Below are positions 12,311-22,542 of a stretch of DNA of 64,000 bases, piece after piece (within the stretch, counting starts at the first letter, position 1; each line of letters opens with the position of its first letter). Position numbers and translations under genes: made by a program. Under the pieces are notes generated by a model. It saw nothing but the letters and a program-made list of their open reading frames with translations. It did not search any database and had not been told where the DNA came from. Origin of the DNA: Neonectria sp. B-13 (lineage: Eukaryota; Ascomycota; Sordariomycetes; Hypocreales; Nectriaceae); contig NOKP01000003.1 in assembly GCA_002682825.1 (NCBI GenBank), forward strand, positions 248,001 through 312,000. Direction: 5' to 3'.

Positions 12311-12689
12311 TTGCCATTCAGCTCAAGCCCAAAGTGCCAAAGTACCAATGGTCAAGGCACATGTCAGATAGAGTAAGAGCTAATAAAAGTGAAAACAAGA
12401 CGCCCCTCTCGTGTCCCTTATTAGCAACGGCTTTGGCGGCTGAAATCCCCTCACCCCTCCACTCTATTCCCTACCGGGACTCGTACGTCTCTTACGAACT
12501 GCCCCCTTGGCTCCCTGGCCACTCATGTCCCCTCTCTCCCCCACTACGAATTACCACTCCACCTGTCGCACGCACTTGCTCACCTCCATTCCAAGACCCC
12601 CCGCACTGCGCGCAACTGTTGCAACTACACCAACCTCCATCCTCTCCCTCACCACAAACTTTTTACCTCCAAGAACAAAGAACTTCACA

Positions 12690-14109
<1,420 letters not shown>

Positions 14110-14236
14110 TTCAGATATAACTAATCCCGTCGCCCCTTGGATCTAGATGGAGCTATACGTAGATGTTTTGGACACAGTGATTGAAAAAATCCATGGCATT
14201 TAGACTTGTAGCGAAAAGAAGCGAAGTTCACACTAA

Positions 14237-15418
14237 TTACAATTTTATGAGCAACTTGCCCTTCGTCTTCCTGCTCTCAATGTCTTGATGCGCCCTTGCC
14301 ACCTCCTTTAGGGGGTACACGTCGTGGATCAGAATGTCCAGCTTTCCGGAAGCGACCATTTCGAAGAGCTCGTTGCTGTACTTTTCTAGGCTGGCCCGAT
14401 CGGCAAGATATCCACCCACGACAGGTCGCATCAGCTTGATGCACTTGGGGGTTAGGCGGAGAATGTTGACGGGAGGCACCGCGCCGGACTACGATCCATT
14501 AGTAAATCTTGCAGCTTAGTGGAACGTCTTGTGAGAGCTTACAGCGTTTCCAAAGGACACGATCTGGCCCTTGCGGGCAATCATCTCGATATCGGCGTCA
14601 AATGTGGTCTTGCCCACGCCATCAAAGATGACGTCCACACCATGGCCTTCGGTGATCTCCTTCACCTTGGCAACCACATCGTCGGAGGAGAGGATGGTCC
14701 ACTCGGCGCCATTCTTGCGTGCCAATGCGCACTTCTCCTCCGAGCTCGCCGTGCCGATGGTCTTGGCCCCCACAACCCGCAGCATCTGCACGAGCAGGCC
14801 GCCAACACCGCCAGCCGCAGCGTGGACGAGCGCCCACTGGCCAGCCTTGACCTCGCCCGCCTCGCGGACGAAGGTCCAGGCAGTAAGGCCCTGCAGGTAC
14901 GCGGCGGCGGCCTTGTCGGTGGAGACGGAGTCGGGGATGATGATGGCGTCGGAGGCGGCGACGGCGCTGTACTCGGCGTAGGTGCCGTAGCTGCCCATGA
15001 AGACGACGCGCGCGCCGACGGGGATGCTGGACACGGACGAGTGGACGGCGACGACCTCGCCGGCGCCCTCACGGCCCAGAGTCTGCGGGAACTGCGGCAC
15101 CTTGTACAGGCCGGAGCGGAAGTAGGTGTCGATGTAGTTGAGGCCGGCGTAGTGGTTGCGGACGAGGATCTGGCCGTCGCCGACCGTCGGCGCGGGGATG
15201 TCCTTGTACTCGAGGACCTCGACCCCGCCATTCTGCGAGATCTGGACGGCCTTCATGGTGGAGGGTACGGGAGCCATGGTGGACAGCGGAGCGATGTGCT
15301 GCGTGTAGTAGCTGGTGACGTGGCGGTGCGGGAGGAATGAACGCGCAAGCGCTGGGGATCTGGCGAGCTTAAGAAGGGGAAGTGAGCGGCGGACCGGCAG
15401 AACAAGCGGCAGGGCCAT
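14237..15418 (-). CDS. ZTA1: Zeta-crystallin-type NADPH:quinone oxidoreductase (MDR superfamily)
   Basis: Two exons, 15418-14543 and 14488-14237, with a 54-nt GT-AG intron, give 375 residues. From residue 55 the protein matches quinone oxidoreductases: MKAVQISQNGGVEVLEY, LGREGAGEVVAV, and the nucleotide-binding HAAAGGVGGLLVQMLR. There are no zinc-ligand cysteines, as expected for this subfamily. The C-terminus DIESRKTKGKLLIKL is typical of Zta1. The first 47 residues are Arg/Leu/Ser-rich and lack acidic residues (MALPLVLPVRRSLPLLKLAR), so they look like a mitochondrial presequence. An internal Met (MAPVPSTMKAV) would yield the cytosolic form. Likely role: NADPH-dependent one-electron quinone reduction in the oxidative stress response. 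Confidence 0.92.
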
Positions 15419-18400
15419 ATATGCACGTTTTATTTTTCCGGATCAGTCAATTGCAAGACACCAAACTCAAGCCCGTCAAGGGAAACAAGCGATTAGCCCT
15501 ACGTGCGACTTCGGAAGCAGTCGGCGCGTATATAGCTTTCCATGATGGCGGGGTAAATGCTCAAGAGGAGCTCGGCGGGCTGTTTTGCTTAGCAATCACC
15601 CGTACGGAATGGCGTCACGTCATGGGCACCGACGGGACGCGCGCGCGGGAAGCGGAATTGGGATTGGTATGCCCGGCAACCGATGGGGGGGTTTTCGGAA
15701 AGCAGCGGAGCTGTCTGGTCGTGGTTTTCGAGGGTGGTTTTGGTCGTTGTGTGGGGAGGAATTGGTCAGCGTGACTGAGTGCTGATGGAAAGAAAGTAAG
15801 CATGGCTTGGGAAATATAACTATCAGAAGTAAGACTGTCAGAAAACATGGATAATGCCGGATAAGTTCATTCGTAAGAACAATCAGGGTCCCTTGGTTCT
15901 GCTCCCTCTTCATCCCCATCATCATCAAGCGCAAGCCGATCCATTCCCAGCAGCATATCCGTCAATCCAGGAATACGGCGAAGTTGTCCAGCGAGGCAGG
16001 ATAAGCCAGGCATCCACGCAGGTCTTGGCCCGAGGCTTAAATGTAATCAATTTATGTGATCGCGCATTGCTGTACTTGATTGGCTTCTCTATCATATCAT
16101 GGTGGTTGTATTATTCAGACCCACGTGTGTTTTGAGGCGCTTTCGTCTAGACTGAGATTTCTGATAGAAATGCCACGCCGCGAGAGGGTGTCTTAATAGG
16201 TGTGGAAAACCTGAGGCTAGACCCTTGAGAGGGTTCGGGAGACCTTTGTACTATCTAGTGAAGAACCCATTCTCATCTCTATTTTAGTTCCTTCGGAGTT
16301 TTTGCATAATACTTGAGAGCTCGATTGATATATTGGGGCGCATCTAAGAGCAAGTCGTCTAGTGGATGATTTGCAACTCATGCCTTCAGAATAGTGCTCT
16401 CCCTAGCGGATTTAAAAGCTAGACAGCGCTTATTCAAAATGTATTTACAATAGCTGCTAAAGATCATGTACTCTAAGGCGAGAAAACAAGGTCTCTTTAC
16501 TCTACTTCCATCTAGTCAAGGTCTCGCAACATGTCTGTCAGCACCAACCTCGATTTCTTTTCCCCAGCTCTAAAGCATAGAATCCATATCCCATCATCTC
16601 GGTATGAATGGCTTTAGTCTTTCAGTACTGCCACTATGACTCATTCTTAATCGCCTCACTAAATCCTTGATAATTCAAAGCTACTTGCTATCCTGCTAGG
16701 TTAAAGGTGGGATCAGGGGCTTGATAATAAACCAAGATAGCTATGAGTGTTAGCATCTCTTTATGTATGAATTGACTGGGAAACTTACCGGAAGGCTCTC
16801 AACAGGGCAGAGACCGAGGCCATCAAGTTCAGAGTTAATCAGCATGCCCTTTCGCTGGTAATAGTCGTCAAAGACTACAGATTTTCAGATCATGTAGATC
16901 TGCCACAATAGCTAATTTTCCAAGGTAGAGCTCTAAGATACCGAGTGTCATCCAGGAGGTCAGGTAATAGGGTCCAGGTCCAAGATACCTGGCAGAGATC
17001 TGCCTCTAAAGTACAAGCGGCTCAGGCGCTGAGACAAATAACGCGCACTCGGCTTCGCGTTCACTGAAACCTCTGGGGACATCATATTCTTAATAGTCCC
17101 GTCGATAGTCGCGCTTACTAAATAAAAGGGCTTGCTCAAGGTTTTTTTCCAGGCGTTAGCATCCAGTCGGAGTCAAGGCCATCGTTCATATCGTCAGCGT
17201 CAGCAGCCCTTAGGAGTCGGATCTGAGGCTGAAACTATTTTCTACAATGGCTTCGGCCTGGTATTTTGGCTGAGCCCTTATAAGAATGTTCGATTTGGCT
17301 CCATGGTCAAGAAGAGAACACACTAGAGTAATATCAATGAAACATCTAAGATATGTCAATCAGTACTGTGGGAGATGTACTCCTGGAAGGAAGAGATAAC
17401 TAGCCCTGACTCAAACCATGGCTCTTATATCCTTCTGATGTGATTTTCAAGGAGCACGAAGAATCTTTCCATGGTGTTTGTCAATCTTTCCTTCGCTTTT
17501 CCTAAAAATAGGATTCCGTGTACCTGGATGAAGGCTGCATCAATCGGCGATGAGTGTTTCGAGTCGGAGTTCAACCCAGGTTCAAATATGGGCATGATTC
17601 TCTCCCTCGCCGTCAAGAAGGGAACCAGCACACAAAGCGACTTTACAAAGTAAAAGGCTTTTATGTAGGGTTGTACTGTGTGCCATATTCAAGAATTTCA
17701 GTATATGCTCCTGTGACGCGGGCAATTCACGCCGGAAAATTTCAAGGAAGGGGATGATGCAGCTGTGCCACACGCGGGTTGTCGTGCTGTACTTGGAGGG
17801 AAGCTGACGTAGCTGTAAACTGGCGATGGGGTCCTAGTTGGTAAGGAAGAACACATCATGCTGGTGTAGGAGGGTTTTGTGGCGGTCGAATAAGTTATTC
17901 CACTGTTTGGCACCAGTAGTAGAGGATTGACGATCTATGGTATCCTTGCACTCAGAGGTGTTAATCAGAGGACAAAGCAGCATTGATATTCGGCACATGA
18001 GCAATTTGGTATTTTGATCTTTAGGTCTTGGAAGTATTTCCCCTTTCTCGCTTCCTATTCATTAGTCTTTGCCGGTTGCCGAGTTTGCCGCTTAAGGCTT
18101 AATGGGGCCAGGGAATAATTACACGCATGGACGTTGGCTGTTGGGAGAACAATCGTATACCGAGGCCAGTACCCCTCACACAGACGCCTCATTAATGGTT
18201 CGCCGAGCCCAGGTTGATGCCTAAATCACGCTCTCTTGTCCCAGCATAAAAGCTACGGCTTCGGCTCCCCCTCCTTGCACTTTCTTTCTGTCTCTCCAGC
18301 CTCCATTTTCTCTCTGCCTCGGCCTTATCTGCCATACTCGTGCAACTTCATCTACCATCCGTGTGTCCATAAAGCGAAATATGTATGTTACACCTGTCCC

Positions 18401-18454
18401 CGATACTATTACCCCCATCGGTTCTTGACTCTGAGCAAATACAGTGCTGCGGCC
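15419..18454. other. Gene-poor, partly decayed intergenic block
   Basis: About 3 kb with no intact gene. The part from about 15800 to 17400 is AT-rich and stop-dense on both strands. On the minus strand, 16790-16900 shows a short open segment ending in a good donor (gtaagttt) with an acceptor about 50 nt on, so a decayed multi-exon gene is possible. A recognisable pseudogene fragment occupies 17425-17913. The promoter of the 18455 ORF lies at the right end. Confidence 0.45.
17425..17913 (-). pseudogene. Decayed fragment of a fungal Est1-like DNA/RNA-binding domain protein
   Basis: Two overlapping minus-strand frames each resemble parts of a fungal family with an EST1-type DNA/RNA-binding domain. 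The first (17913 towards 17690) reads LFDRHKTLLHQHDVFFLTN, an in-frame TAG at 17834-17836, then DPIASLQLRQLPSKYSTTTR and HSCIIPFLEIFRRELPAS. The second (17631-17425) reads VPFLTARERIMPIFEPGL and PIDAAFIQVHGILFLGK, then MERFFVLLENHIRRI. In intact members, as I remember them, these blocks are in one frame with a long middle part between them. Here that middle is missing and the frame shifts. The TAG fits CAG to TAG, a RIP-type transition. Family assignment is from memory. Confidence 0.5.
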
Positions 18455-18919
18455 ATGAATGTTCCAAGCTTCACACCCCTTGTCGAGCATCTATTCCTCG
18501 ATTTTTCTTTGTATGACGTGATCAATAAAAGATGGCCAGTGGTCGAGCCCTGGGCAACTATGTACGTCGATGCCGTTCACGAGCAAAGGTACGGTGACGC
18601 CGTTTGGGCACGCTACCATATTGAGGGGGGCGTGGAAAATGGCATCATTATTCAGCCGCCGAATCCGAATATCACAGTATTGGAGACCATCAAGGAAGAT
18701 GCAATTTCATACAAGACTAATGATCCGGAATGGTATGCAAAGGCTCTGCTGTTCTACGGGAAAACGAGCAGCACGGACGGGCACCCGGAAGTGATAGACA
18801 TTATCTTTCAAGCTGATAGCGCAGAGCCCGTCGAGACCGTAGATGAAGAGGATGAAGAGGGTGATGGTGGAGAAGGTAGAGATGCTACTGGACACAGCCA
18901 GTCAAGGAGCAATTTGTGA
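18455..18919 (+). CDS. Hypothetical small acidic protein
   Basis: A 154-residue intronless ORF from ATG 18455 (MNVPSFTPLVEHLFLDFSLY). An upstream in-frame codon would extend it by 73 residues of unlikely, leader-like sequence, so the internal ATG (context gccATGa) is preferred. The body has a protein-like pattern (MYVDAVHEQRYGDAVWARYH, then DPEWYAKALLFYGK), and the tail is very acidic (VDEEDEEGDGGEG). There is no signal peptide or membrane segment. I do not recognise a family. It sits between two damaged genes, so it may itself be a lineage-specific or recently acquired gene. Confidence 0.45.
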   Translation: MNVPSFTPLVEHLFLDFSLYDVINKRWPVVEPWATMYVDAVHEQRYGDAVWARYHIEGGVENGIIIQPPNPNITVLETIKEDAISYKTNDPEWYAKALLFYGKTSSTDGHPEVIDIIFQADSAEPVETVDEEDEEGDGGEGRDATGHSQSRSNL

Positions 18920-19696
18920 TTTAGTTTTCAGAACCAGAACCAGAATGAATGGAAGCAGTGTTGACAGTCCCCTTGTCTGATCCAACCCAACCAGGAAGGT
19001 CGTACGAAACAACCTGAGTAGTGCCCTTCATTTGCAAGATGCACTTCAGAGCGGGCGTTTCTCAGCTCGGCTATGACTCTCCTCTATGCATCCAGCTTGT
19101 AAACCCTCGTATTAATTTCAGCAAGCGATCCAGCGCCGGGCCTTCGATTCTGACCAAGATCTCAATTGTGAACCCTTAAGTAGAAATTCCCGGGCAGGGG
19201 TTTGATCGAACTCTCCCATACCCGGAATCACCATCCGCTCTTTATTAAAGATACTAGTATAATAATATGTTCTATTTTTATAGTGCTTATTTAGCTAATT
19301 GTATAATTGTTACATTGAGCATATTTACTTATACGATCGTTAAGAGCTAGAGTAAGCTATAAAGAGCAGATAGGGTAAGTAATCTTTCTAAGAACATTAG
19401 GTAACTTAGACAAGTTAAAAATGTTTACTAACTGTTACAATTGCCAAGTATAATAGTATATAGTACATTCCTAATATATTAAGCAGTTAATTATAATATA
19501 TAAGATTAAATAAAGTTATAAAAAAGAAAAGTCTTCAGGCCTCAGGCCCCAATAAATAGACCACTGCCCCGACCTCTTTTGCTTCCAGACCCAACAACTC
19601 ACACACACCAAAGATACCATTGCAATTGTCGACTGCTTCCTTGAAACTGTTCACACCGATCATTATTTGATACAATAGGACCGCAGCGTATTCGCC
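18920..19696. other. AT-rich intergenic region before the APH-like gene
   Basis: About 780 bases. 19250-19520 is very AT-rich with runs of TATAATAATA-like sequence, consistent with RIP-altered repeat DNA or matrix sequence. The last 100 bases should be the promoter and leader of the next gene. Confidence 0.5.
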
Positions 19697-21180
19697 ATGC
19701 CTCTCAAACCGAGATATATGCGGATGAGGCAGGATGACCTTGCCTGGGAGAAAGGCGACGAAGAGGCCGAGACGTGGGAGAGGTCGTTATTCAAGGCGCA
19801 GGTATACCGCGATATTGGCAGTTTTATCAACAAATACCGACCCGGGGAGCCGTGGAGCTTCACAGTCCGATCAGAGGCGGGTATAACGTATTCTACCGCC
19901 TGGATTATCAGGATGGCTCCTCAGTTGCTCTGAGGATCCCCTGCAAAGGTATTTGAGAATGTAGTGTCCTTATCAATTTGGCGATTGCTTAACCGTCGAT
20001 GATAGCAATCGTTAAGTGCCCCGACGAGAAAGTCCGCTATGAGGTCGCAATGATGCGGTATATTGCGGAGAAAACCACGATTCCAGTTGCTGAGGTCTAC
20101 CATTATGGTACCGTAGCGGAAAATCCTACTGGCCTGGGACCATTCATCATCATGGACTATACTGAGCACGAGAAAACAATGTCGGAGGCTCTTAATGACC
20201 CCGTTATCAACTCTAGCGAGTCTCATGTCCTGGATCCTAACGTCAGCACAGAGAAGCTCGAAGTTCTCTACAGACAGATGGCCAACATCATTTTGCAGCT
20301 GTCTACGCTGACATTCGACCGCATTGGATCACTGGTTCAAGATGAAGACGGGGGCTTCTATGTGTCCGGGCGGCCCCTAACTATGAACATGAACTCAATT
20401 CTCGAGTTCACAGAGGCGCCTCCGTCTCTATTGCCAAACCGGCAGTATTCGACCGCTACGGAGTGGTACTCTGCACTAGCTGACATGCACCTGACGCAGT
20501 TGGCATTTCAGCACAATGACGCTGTCGAGGATGAAGACGACGCGAGAGATAAATACGTCGCTCGCCAGCTTTTCCGGCGGCTAGCCGCAGAAGAGCGATT
20601 CGTGTCTAGATTTGACACGGACGAGGATCATCAGAGCAGCAAAGAGGCAGTATTTCGACTGTTCTCGGAAGACCTGCGTCCCTCCAACGTATTGATCGAC
20701 AAGGACCTCCGCGTGGTCGGCGTTATTGATTGGTGGCTCCTCCTGAAGGCACCGGATGATTGGTCCGAGGGGGGGTATGTGTCTTGGATGGAGACATACG
20801 AGCCTCGCTTGAAAACGATCTTGCATCTCCTAGAGGAAGAAGAAGAAAACTTGCAGGCTGGCTCTGGAACCGCCGGCGGTGACCAAGGAGGAGTGCGTCT
20901 CTCGCAGCAGATGCGCAAACGCTGGGAGAGCAGAGCATGGATGATCAATTACGCGGCCAGGAACAGCTGGGCGTTCGACTACGTTTACTGGAAATTCTTG
21001 GACAGAAAGTTTTTTGGGGACAACGAGAACGGCGATCATCACGCGAGGCTCGGCATGCTCACCAAGGCGGAGGCGGAGACCATGGAGCCGTTTGTGAGGA
21101 TGAAGATGCAGGAACACGGCGAGCGAGCATTGGTCGAAGTTCATGGTCTGAGCTTCATTCTTTCAGGTTCGATTCTGTAG
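19697..21180 (+). pseudogene. APH-family (kinase-fold phosphotransferase) gene with a 1-nt frameshift in exon 1
   Basis: Exon 1 begins at ATG 19697 (MPLKPRYMRMRQDDLAWEKG). It carries VYRDIGSFINKYRPGEP in one frame, and then the continuation VELHSPIRGGYNVFYRLDY and DGSSVALRIPCKG lies in the next frame. The switch is at about 19845-19853, where one base appears to be missing. Exon 1 ends at 19948, and a 57-nt GT-AG intron leads to exon 2 (20006-21180), which is fully open: AIVKCPDEKVRYEVAMMRYI, then the catalytic-loop equivalent SEDLRPSNVLID and VVGVIDWWLL. These are marks of the fungal aminoglycoside-phosphotransferase-like (PF01636) group. The canonical HGD is replaced by SED. Either a young pseudogene or a sequence error. 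Substrate unknown. Confidence 0.75.
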
Positions 21181-21594
21181 CTTCCTCTTCTGCAAGCAAG
21201 ATTTGAGTGAGATATTATGGCTTCAAGACGAATCACAGATCAGGTGGAGGCTCGCGAAAGCACAATCCAAACATAATTTCTTATGTTGCACTTAGTAACC
21301 ATGATATCTTTCAACATGAATGAGAATACAACAAGAACTGCAAGACAAAGAACCACTGCAAACTGTTACCTGAGGACGGAACACAAACCATTTACCCCTC
21401 CTCCTATGCAATTGCCAGATTTCCCGAGCTCTGGGTCTATCAACTCCATTGGGATATCGTCAAAACTCTGAGTGGCGGGTAAGCACCCACTCGTCCTGAT
21501 CCCTTGTAGCGAGTCCAGCTCCTCATTCTGTGCGATGCCATTTTCTACAATGACAAAATCTGGGGTTTCGGGGGGATATTGCTGACCATCCGAA

Positions 21595-22542
21595 TTATTC
21601 TTGATATCGACTTCTTCGCGGCGCTTCAACATTAGTTGGTAGTGGCTCTGCAGGGTGCCCTGAGACCGCCCGGGGTAGATAGCATTGCTCACCACCACTG
21701 AAAGTAGCCTTGAAGGCGTCAAGAATTGCTTGGTCGCGCTGAGGACGTCGTTCTAAAGCAAGAAACATGTCAGCCACTAGTACTGCCCGGAACTCCCCGA
21801 ATGGTTTCTGAGCAACCCGTATTGCTTTCTGGACACAGCCAGCGGGCAAGTTCGGTGTTTCATGGAACTTGTGTCAAGCTTGTAGAACTCTTTCCGCTTA
21901 TTTCTCATTAAGTGAATGGTCGGACAGCCACGAATATAGAACTCGCAGGCTACTATCCATCATCGTGCGAAAGCTTGCCTCGTCAGATTTGCCTCGGATA
22001 TCGACCTTCCCTTGCGAGAGATATTCGCCAAAGCGATATTCATTGTGTCGGATCGTGTAAAGCTGTCTTAGACTCAACCCTTCGCTCGGTACATGTTTCT
22101 CATGTGGAACAAAGACAGTCATGATTTCAGTATCCTTGACGAATGTTCCCTGCGTCATGCATTGGGTAAAATAACGAGAAGTTTTATGTTCTCGGCTTTC
22201 TCCTTGTAACAGTCCATCAGGAACACACCATACAACAAGGCGACAAGCAAAGATGACGTCCAATTTGTGAGATTGCATGTCTTCCCGTAGCCATCATTCG
22301 GATCTCCTTGCAAATGGTCGTTCAATCACTTAACAGCACCCGGGGTCGCGCACGAAGACGGCAAATATGTCCTCCTTGAACTCTAGGAGGGCAGATAGTT
22401 CGACGCATGTCGTGCTTGTCTTGCCATAGGATGCTGGGTTGTATACGCGAAAAAGGTATCTTGGGACGACGTCCTTGTGTACCGATGGTAGGAAGTCCCA
22501 GTGTTTGGGTTCTGGCCTAAAGAAAGGGAGAGAAAATGCCAT
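21595..22542 (-). pseudogene. DUF7587-like protein pseudogene with several lesions
   Basis: Reading from ATG 22542 leftward, the sequence gives MAFSLPFFRPEPKHWDFLP, VVPRYLFRVYNPASYGKT and ALLEFKEDIFAVFVRDP. Then a frame change occurs near 22337-22346 and a TGA at 22326-22328. The next frame gives LNDHLQGDP, CNLTNWTSSLLVALLYGVFL and ENIKLLVILP. A second frame change near 22156-22172 leads to TQGTFVKDTEIMTVFVPHE, EYRFGEYLSQGKVDIRGK, in-frame TAA (21898) and TGA (21874), and KAIRVAQKPFGEFRAV, FLALERRPQRDQAILDAFKA. The order of motifs matches the fungal family I know as DUF7587. All three stops can be explained by C-to-T/G-to-A transitions. Function of the family is unknown to me. Confidence 0.6.

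Larger units (their letters stand above)
9584..12689. other. Long gene-poor intergenic region
   Basis: About 3.1 kb without a gene I can support. It should contain the SUN-gene promoter at the left and, at 12400-12689, a C/T-rich promoter and leader for the epimerase. The middle (about 10300-11700) is AT-rich with many stops in all frames, a short (TA)n run at 11218-11231 and a 12-bp minisatellite at 11700-11771. One 147-codon ORF at 11867-12310 is listed separately at low confidence. Confidence 0.5.

Noticed and set aside
15382..15774. 130-codon plus-strand ORF overlapping the oxidoreductase start
   Set aside because: Overlaps the presequence of a well-supported gene on the other strand and its promoter; no protein-like motif.
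17260..17330. LLDHGAKSNILI fragment as a retrotransposon protease or ankyrin repeat
   Set aside because: Only about a dozen residues fit, stops surround it, and no reverse transcriptase, integrase or LTR is visible nearby.
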